Source of the DNA: JAGPFW01 sp964535155
GTDB taxonomy: Bacteria > Patescibacteriota > WWE3 > UBA101185 > UBA10185
DNA: 10,007 nt
NCBI GenBank assembly: GCA_964535155.1
Contig: CAZHSR010000032.1
Span: 1-10,007 of the forward strand
Direction: 5' to 3'
A program made the translations under genes and the position numbers. Under the pieces are notes generated by a model, which was not told the origin of the DNA, ran no database searches, and was given only the letters and a program-made list of their open reading frames with translations. Below are positions 5,388 to 10,007 of the stretch, piece after piece (position 1 is the first letter of the stretch; each line of letters opens with the position of its first letter).

Positions 5388-7952
5388 ATGCAAAATCTGC
5401 CATATCTTTTTATAGAGCCGTTTTTATGGTGGATTTGGAAAGCCCCTAAAAGAATTTTTGTTGTCCTAAAAAGGATTTTGGTACTGGCAAATCATGCCAT
5501 GTCTTTTACCCTAAATATCAGACTTTTGTTTGTGCCTTTATTTGGCGATTACACCGTAGCAGGAAGAGTTATTGGCTTTATCATGCGTGTGGCTCAAATC
5601 ATTTTGGGCTTACTTGTTGCTATTTTACTTTTAATTTCAATGGTACTTTTACCACTTCTTTGGTATTACATTCCTGTTGTATTGATCCATTATTTAGGCT
5701 TCTATACAATCTTTGTCATTATTGCCGTTTATTTTGCCCGAATTCTCTTGATAAAAGATACTCCGGAGGCAAAAATCCCTTCGGTGGGGGGAGAGGGGTA
5801 CTTAAAGACTGCCAGACCTAGTGTAATTGCAGCTCTAAGAGATGCAAAGTCAGCGAATTCGTTTGAGCCTGTGCTAAAAAATTCAAGGATTCAGTATTTG
5901 TTGCAAAAAACAGAGCTAAATAAAGAGGAATTTACATCAAGACTTGTTTTGGTCCCAGATGTAGAGATTTGGAAAACTTTGAAGCGCGCTTTTGAAGTTG
6001 CCAAGGAGCATAATTGTCGGTACATAGAAATGGAACATGCCTTTTATGCCATGTTAGAGATAATGCCAGATATAGATAAGTTTTTGCTTTCATTTGGGAC
6101 TTCTCTGGCAGATATAAAAGAGGCTATAGTTTGGATTTTAAATGAGCGAGAGAGGTTATCAAGGGTTTTATTTTGGCAAGAAGATTATAAGCTAGCAAAA
6201 ATGGGAGGATTTGGTCGCGGTATGACAGGAAGGGTGACGCCTCTTTTAGATTCAGTCTCCACAGATTTTACAGAGCTTGCTAAAAAAGGCTTAATAAGAG
6301 GAATTATTGCCCATCAGGAAGAAATTAAGCAAATAGCAGATCTTCTTTCGGGGTCGCAAAAAGTAAATGTTTTAATTATTGGTCAGCCGGGGAGTGGAAA
6401 AACCTCGGTTATTAAAGGTATAGCTAAAGCAATTGTAGAAGGAACGGAATATGAAAAAATCTCCAATAAACGCATAGTTAGTGTTGAATCAGGATCTTTG
6501 GTTGCTGGTGCAAAAACTTCGGGAGATATTGCGGAAAAATTTAAAAAAATCATGGAAGAAGTGCATGGTTCTGGCGATATAATCCTATTCTTTGATGAAA
6601 TTCATAACTTAGTTTCTGGAGTTTCAAACGAATCATCCGATGTTTCTAGTGTTTATTCAATTTTAGAGCCTTACCTTTCTACAGGAAAGATTCAAGTTTT
6701 GGCAGCTACAAATAGAGAAACTTATAGAAAATATATTGAACCAAATGGTGCTTTTGCAAGGCTTTTTAACATTGTGGATATAAATCCTTCCAATGGTGAC
6801 GAGACAAAAGACATTTTAAAGCATATAACTTTTGACATAGAAAATTTTGAAAAAGTAATGGTCACTTTGCCTGCCATTAAAAGAATTGTCCGCCTTTCTG
6901 AAAGATTAATGTTTGAAAGAGTCTTTCCAGACAAAGCAGTAGATGTTTTAAATAGGTGTGTACAAGCAGTCTCTAGAAAAGAAGCTGTTGTTACAGCGGA
7001 AAGAGCGGCAGAAGTAATTTCCAGTATGACGCATGTTCCAGTAACTTCAATGTCGGAAGATGAGTCTCAAAAGCTTTTGCAAATAGAAGAAACCATGAAA
7101 CAAAGTGTAATTGGTCAAGATCATGCAGTTGTGCAAGTAGCAAATGCTTTAAAGCGGTCAAGAGTGGGAATTAGAGACGAGAAAAAGCCAATAGCAAGCT
7201 TTTTATTTGTGGGATCAACGGGGGTAGGAAAAACCGAGACAGCAAAGACTTTGGCACGGGTTTATTTTGGAGATGAAAAGAAAATGGTTCGTTTAGACAT
7301 GAGTGAATATCAGCAAGGGGATAGTATCAATAAACTAATAGGCTCGTCAGATGGTGCTAATAAAGGGATTTTAACAGAGGCTATTAGGGAGACGCCTTTT
7401 ACAGTTTTGTTGTTGGATGAAATAGAAAAGGCTCATCCTCAAATTTTGCTAACTTTTTTGCAAGTCCTAGACGATGGGAGGTTAACCGATTCCACGGGTA
7501 TGACAGTAAGTTTTGCCAATACAATTATTATTGCCACTAGTAATGTAGGCACGAGAGAAATTCAGGCTGTGGCAGCTAGAAACGGAAGTTTTAGTGAAAT
7601 GGAAGAAGCAGCAATGAAAAAGGTACAAGAGCATTATGCCCCAGAGTTTTTAAACAGATTTAGTGGCGTAATAGTGTTTAATCCTTTAACAAAAGAAGAT
7701 GTGAAAAAGATAGCTAGGATCTTGTTAAAAGGCGTGGAAAAGATTGCGGGAGAAAAGGATATTAAGATTTCATTTACGGAAGAGTTGTTAGAAGGGCTGG
7801 TAGAAAAAGGATTTAATCCAGAATGGGGAGCAAGACCTTTGCGAAGGGTAATAGAGGATAAGGTGGAGACTTATTTGGCAGAGAAGCTGTTGTCTGGGGA
7901 AATTCGGGCGGGGGATGTTTTGGAGGTTGGAGGGGAAGTCCTAGGGGAATAG
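5388..7952 (+). CDS. Membrane-anchored double AAA+ ATPase, ClpA/B/C-like
   Basis: 854 residues. An aromatic and basic N-terminal stretch (about 10-50) precedes two membrane segments (about 68-92 and 95-121). A single divergent Clp N-domain repeat follows (about 190-250; AKEHN, then EMEHAFYAML). Ring 1: Walker A GQPGSGKT (332-339), Walker B ILFFDE ending at E404, sensor N442, arginine finger R458 with its usual Arg neighbour replaced by Leu. Ring 2 (about 573-854): Walker A GSTGVGKT (609-616), Walker B LLLDEIEKAHP (E678), sensor-1 N719, finger R757 in PEFLNR, sensor-2 R816 in GARPLRR. Both ATPase sites look competent. The coiled-coil M domain of ClpB/ClpC is absent, no IGF/VGF-like ClpP-docking tripeptide is visible, and both aromatic pore loops are lost. 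It is likely a membrane-bound remodeller and not a classic protease partner. Confidence 0.88.
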   Translation: MQNLPYLFIEPFLWWIWKAPKRIFVVLKRILVLANHAMSFTLNIRLLFVPLFGDYTVAGRVIGFIMRVAQIILGLLVAILLLISMVLLPLLWYYIPVVLIHYLGFYTIFVIIAVYFARILLIKDTPEAKIPSVGGEGYLKTARPSVIAALRDAKSANSFEPVLKNSRIQYLLQKTELNKEEFTSRLVLVPDVEIWKTLKRAFEVAKEHNCRYIEMEHAFYAMLEIMPDIDKFLLSFGTSLADIKEAIVWILNERERLSRVLFWQEDYKLAKMGGFGRGMTGRVTPLLDSVSTDFTELAKKGLIRGIIAHQEEIKQIADLLSGSQKVNVLIIGQPGSGKTSVIKGIAKAIVEGTEYEKISNKRIVSVESGSLVAGAKTSGDIAEKFKKIMEEVHGSGDIILFFDEIHNLVSGVSNESSDVSSVYSILEPYLSTGKIQVLAATNRETYRKYIEPNGAFARLFNIVDINPSNGDETKDILKHITFDIENFEKVMVTLPAIKRIVRLSERLMFERVFPDKAVDVLNRCVQAVSRKEAVVTAERAAEVISSMTHVPVTSMSEDESQKLLQIEETMKQSVIGQDHAVVQVANALKRSRVGIRDEKKPIASFLFVGSTGVGKTETAKTLARVYFGDEKKMVRLDMSEYQQGDSINKLIGSSDGANKGILTEAIRETPFTVLLLDEIEKAHPQILLTFLQVLDDGRLTDSTGMTVSFANTIIIATSNVGTREIQAVAARNGSFSEMEEAAMKKVQEHYAPEFLNRFSGVIVFNPLTKEDVKKIARILLKGVEKIAGEKDIKISFTEELLEGLVEKGFNPEWGARPLRRVIEDKVETYLAEKLLSGEIRAGDVLEVGGEVLGE

Positions 7953-7957
7953 TGGGG

Positions 7958-8323
7958 CTAGTAATCTTTTCTTCTATCAATAAGGCGAATTTTATTTTTT
8001 CCGATAATAATTAATTTCCCAGAGAAATCTTCATATTGAGAAAGAGCAAACTTTGCAAACTCAATTATCTCCGATTTCTCCATACCGTGTATAAGTTCTA
8101 TGATTATTCCAGGGCAATTGTTAATGTTGTAATTAAATATATCCCCAAAGCCTCTGTCAAAGGTAAGTAAAATCAGATTGTTTTTAAGAGCGTGTTCAAA
8201 TACTACATCGTCAGAGGATCCCGAAAGTTCCATTTCAGTTACCCACTCAACTGAATTACCCTCTTCTCTTAAGGCTTCAACTAAGTCTTTATGGATACAT
8301 TCATCCGCAAGTATTTTATGCAT
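7958..8323 (-). CDS. DUF5615 PIN-like toxin
   Basis: 121 residues, typical of DUF5615 (Mut7-C/PIN-like) proteins found with DUF433 partners. Acidic residues at the expected PIN-like positions are seen: D7-E8 in LADECI, D38-D39 in SGSSDDVVFEHA, and D56 in LLTFDRGFGD with D61 following. These would bind the metal of a putative RNase site; the RNase activity is family inference and is not shown for this protein. The gene starts 2 nt after the antitoxin stop, so the two are co-transcribed. It is convergent with the AAA+ gene, with only 5 nt between the stop codons and no terminator hairpin, so read-through antisense transcription is possible. Confidence 0.85.
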   Translation of the reverse strand: MHKILADECIHKDLVEALREEGNSVEWVTEMELSGSSDDVVFEHALKNNLILLTFDRGFGDIFNYNINNCPGIIIELIHGMEKSEIIEFAKFALSQYEDFSGKLIIIGKNKIRLIDRRKDY

Positions 8324-8325
8324 TT

Positions 8326-8571
8326 TTATGAGATAAAAAGTGTCTCTTCTTTTCCTAGAATATTTGCAGTGTACTCGAGTGCTGTCATTGCATTCTCTTT
8401 GGTAACTCCAGGATATTGCTGAGGAATCTCGTTGATGTTATACCCAGCCTTAATAAGATTAAGCATATCTGAAATGGCCACTCTTGTCCCTTCAATTACT
8501 GGTTTTCCAAAGCGGATATGTTGCTTTATTGTAATACCTTTTGGTGTGGCTTTTTGTATTTCCTTGTTCAT
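8326..8571 (-). CDS. DUF433 antitoxin
   Basis: 81 residues with the compact DUF433 signature: RFGKPVIEGTRVAISDML (22-39), then IPQQYPGVTKENAMTALEY. DUF433 proteins carry a winged or helix-turn-helix-like DNA-binding fold and are paired with DUF5615 PIN-like proteins in a proposed type II toxin-antitoxin module; antitoxins of this kind normally repress their own promoter. Here the order is antitoxin then toxin. A perfect TATAAT lies 6 nt upstream of the ATG at 8571, so there is no space for a ribosome binding site, and the mRNA is probably leaderless. The next in-frame ATG is inside the conserved core, which supports the 8571 start. Confidence 0.86.
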   Translation of the reverse strand: MNKEIQKATPKGITIKQHIRFGKPVIEGTRVAISDMLNLIKAGYNINEIPQQYPGVTKENAMTALEYTANILGKEETLFIS

Positions 8572-8577
8572 ATTTAG

Positions 8578-8583
8578 ATTATA
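8578..8583 (-). promoter_or_regulatory. -10 box of the DUF433-DUF5615 operon
   Basis: On the - strand this is a perfect TATAAT hexamer, 6 nt before the DUF433 start codon. No good -35 box is found at 16-18 bp. It lies immediately beyond the end of the small upstream reading frame. Confidence 0.5.
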
Positions 8584-8585
8584 TC

Positions 8586-8772
8586 TTAAATTCTAATTTT
8601 TTCTAGGAATTTCTGTCCTTTTTCTTCTGCTGTTTCCTCTGTCATTTTCTTTTATGACGGTACACATATCGTTGCCCACATTTTTCCAATCATTTTTAAG
8701 GGCTTCTGTATCAGAATTTTTTGTATATCTATATGTGTCCAACTTTCCAAATAGATCAGCAACGCGACTCAT
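8586..8772 (-). pseudogene. Small hypothetical protein, possibly frameshifted
   Basis: An uninterrupted 59-codon frame runs from ATG 8772 to a TAG at 8593-8595. The first 42 residues look like a real, mostly helical protein (RVADLFGKLDTYRY, then DTEALKNDWKNVGNDM). The remaining 17 are Arg/Lys/Asn-rich and unconvincing. The next frame, entered at an A-rich stretch near 8645-8655 by a +1 shift, reads as a helical acidic tail (TEETAEEKGQKFLEKIRI) and stops at 8586-8588. The best explanation is a single-base indel or frameshift giving an original protein of about 61 residues. Alternatives are an intact 59-residue protein or two overlapping small frames. I do not recognise the family with confidence. 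Only a weak AAAGG lies just before the ATG. The rest of the 8572-8898 gap holds the two flanking promoters. Confidence 0.5.
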
Positions 8773-8861
8773 GCCTTTAATAAAGCTTGGAAGTGTTACT
8801 AACTGAGTTGTATCTTTTAGACTATTAATGAATCCATTCTAGCACTATTTTTAGATTTTTT

Positions 8862-8891
8862 TTGAATATTTGAGAGAGATTGTGCTATAAT
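8862..8891 (+). promoter_or_regulatory. Extended -10 promoter of the membrane protein gene
   Basis: TTGAAT (8862-8867), an 18-bp spacer, and an extended -10 TGCTATAAT (8883-8891) with perfect TATAAT at 8886-8891. The ATG at 8899 follows after 7 nt, so the transcript should begin at or within a base or two of the start codon. This is the best promoter match in the window. Confidence 0.75.
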
Positions 8892-8898
8892 TTTGACC

Positions 8899-9456
8899 AT
8901 GAACACAGGAAAAATAGCCTACTCCATTAAGTATAGGAACTTATTTCTTAAACATTTTGAACCTTTACCTGAAACCCTTCGTTGGATAGCCTTTGTCCCA
9001 ATATCTATAATACTAATGATGTTAGTTAATGGAATCGGCACATTTGCTTATTATTCTGTGTATGAGAGAACTAGGGGGCTTTTCACCGCATTTTTTGTTA
9101 ATGGTGTTGCTCTGTGGGTCTTGTGGTTTACAATCTGGCTATCTGCTCCCAAACACAAGGAAATAGTACTAAAGGTTGTAACCATAATTGTCTTTATACT
9201 TGGTGGCGTAAACTTCCTTTTTTCCTTTAGTGACGGGGGAGTTGGGATCTTGTTTAGTCTTTCGCCGTTAGTTTCTGCTATTGTAGCAAATCGCATTGTA
9301 TATAAAGATATAAAGACTGTAAAAGAAAGTGGCGATACAATCACTACCTTTGAAAGTCCTATAGAGACCCAAAAAATAAAGAAGTATGTTCGTATAACCT
9401 TTTTTCTTGTTGCCTCGATATTGCTATTAGCTTTATTTGCAAAATTTTTAAGTTAG
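8899..9456 (+). CDS. Hypothetical five-helix membrane protein
   Basis: 185 residues from ATG 8899. A TTG at 8893 is in frame, but it would lie right behind the -10 box and is less likely to be transcribed. About 25 residues of cytoplasm-like basic sequence are followed by hydrophobic segments near residues 28-52, 64-84, 91-113, 116-137 and 164-184. A polar loop with several Lys, Glu and Thr residues separates the last two. I see no catalytic motif, no cysteines and no recognisable family. The gene is transcribed from an extended -10 promoter whose position leaves no room for a Shine-Dalgarno site. It is followed after 24 nt by the next + strand gene and could be co-transcribed with it. Function unknown. 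Confidence 0.72.
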   Translation: MNTGKIAYSIKYRNLFLKHFEPLPETLRWIAFVPISIILMMLVNGIGTFAYYSVYERTRGLFTAFFVNGVALWVLWFTIWLSAPKHKEIVLKVVTIIVFILGGVNFLFSFSDGGVGILFSLSPLVSAIVANRIVYKDIKTVKESGDTITTFESPIETQKIKKYVRITFFLVASILLLALFAKFLS

Positions 9457-9480
9457 TCTGGGCTTTAACCGAATAATCTT

Positions 9481-10007
9481 ATGGGAGATGAAATCCGGCT
9501 TTCTGACATTTGGACGATTTCGGAGGCAGAACTAAATAACATAAAAGTATCCATAGAGAAATATCCCGCAGAATACCTAATAGTAAATAAACTTATTAAA
9601 CTATACAAAGGTGTACTTGTTAGCTTTGGATCAGTATATCCAAGAGAACAAATACCGATATTATCCATGTTTTGGACATGTTTTAGAGGTTTCATTGTAA
9701 GTATGCAATTAGTATTTCAAGGTCATATTCCTGAATCTTATGCGATTACTAGTAAATCTGCAGAAACTGTGGCAATTTCACGCAAGTTCAGCATACACCC
9801 TCATATGATTGAGAAGTGGATCAAGAGAAATAAAGAGGAGGCTCAACCCTTCAAACGGATGTTGGGGGAGCTTTTCCCAAAAGATGATAAGGTTGTGCAA
9901 CCTGATGTATTTAGAATATATGATTTTACTACTGAACACGGGAGGCATCCAAATTTTTCTTCTACTATTTTTTACAGTATTTTTGAAAAGGTAAACACTG
10001 AGAACAC
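9481..10007 (+). CDS. Hypothetical helical protein, partial (3' end off window)
   Basis: An ATG at 9481 opens a frame with no stop to the right edge, giving at least 175 residues. The N-terminal part (MGDEIRLSDIWTISEAELNN) is hydrophilic. A helical core then carries SMFWTCFRGFIVSMQLVFQG (62-81), an ITSKSAETVAISRKF stretch, and EKWIKRNKEE. Near the end is TTEHGRHPN. This order (a hydrophobic helix with a conserved Arg, then an Ala/Glu helix, then Trp-x-x-Arg, then a late Gly-x-His-Pro) resembles a widespread family of uncharacterised, HEPN/DUF5677-like alpha-helical proteins, but the resemblance is from memory and weak. No Shine-Dalgarno site precedes the ATG. The 24-nt spacing suggests co-transcription with the upstream membrane protein gene. 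Confidence 0.68.
   Translation, partial: MGDEIRLSDIWTISEAELNNIKVSIEKYPAEYLIVNKLIKLYKGVLVSFGSVYPREQIPILSMFWTCFRGFIVSMQLVFQGHIPESYAITSKSAETVAISRKFSIHPHMIEKWIKRNKEEAQPFKRMLGELFPKDDKVVQPDVFRIYDFTTEHGRHPNFSSTIFYSIFEKVNTEN

Noticed and set aside
5371..5390. Direct repeat GATATGC before the AAA+ start as an attachment or insertion site
   Set aside because: Seven bases only, no mobile gene nearby and no composition change; the second copy simply contains the start codon.
7930..7990. Bidirectional intrinsic terminator between the convergent AAA+ and toxin genes
   Set aside because: No stem with a following T-run could be drawn on either strand; the gap between stop codons is only 5 nt.
8840..8887. 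Inverted repeat TAGCAC / GTGCTA flanking the membrane protein promoter
   Set aside because: Only 6-bp arms with a 36-nt spacer in AT-rich DNA; no extension of the match, so chance is the simplest explanation.
9465..9695. 76-codon open frame on the - strand
   Set aside because: It lies opposite the + strand frame that starts at 9481 and stays open to the edge; its translation has no recognisable pattern, while the + frame looks like a normal helical protein.

Overview
The window is AT-rich bacterial DNA with tightly packed genes. It opens with the end of a classical ribosomal-protein/RNA-polymerase operon: S11 (partial), S4, RpoA, L17, L13 and S9, all on the + strand and almost gap-free. UGA is used as a stop codon (radC and the signal peptidase both end in TGA), so this is the standard bacterial code and not the UGA-as-glycine code of Gracilibacteria/SR1. 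The compact S4-rpoA-L17-L13-S9 run with nothing between L17 and L13, the frequent lack of Shine-Dalgarno sites, and a membrane-anchored Clp-like ATPase beside a SipW-type peptidase suggest a Candidate Phyla Radiation (Patescibacteria) genome, possibly Katanobacteria or Microgenomates. That placement is inference; a Gram-positive or Chloroflexi-like relative cannot be excluded from this window alone.

About 3.2-3.5 kb holds a small XRE-type regulator on the - strand. It is convergent with rpsI and divergent from the next block, and an inverted repeat overlaps its own promoter. From 3.5 to 8.0 kb a four-gene + strand block follows: radC, a secreted TasA/camelysin-like protein with a SipW-type signal peptide and a calcium-type Asp loop, a SipW/ER-type signal peptidase I with Ser-His catalysis, and an 854-residue membrane-anchored double AAA+ protein of the ClpA/B/C family. 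RadC and the secreted protein overlap by 4 bp, and a strong hairpin sits between the secreted protein and its peptidase. The likely common theme is export, processing and assembly of a surface protein, with the AAA+ protein at the inner face of the membrane. The AAA+ protein keeps its ATPase motifs but seems to have lost the aromatic substrate-gripping pore loops in both rings, which is the most unusual feature of the window.

From 8.0 to 10.0 kb lies accessory DNA: a DUF433/DUF5615 toxin-antitoxin pair (- strand), a 59-codon reading frame that may be frameshifted (- strand), a five-helix membrane protein with a near-consensus promoter ending 7 nt before its ATG, and a soluble helical protein of unknown function that runs off the right edge. 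Several first genes of transcription units here have a -10 box 6-7 nt upstream of the start codon and no ribosome binding site, which points to leaderless mRNAs. No tRNA, rRNA, CRISPR array, insertion sequence or convincing intrinsic terminator was seen.
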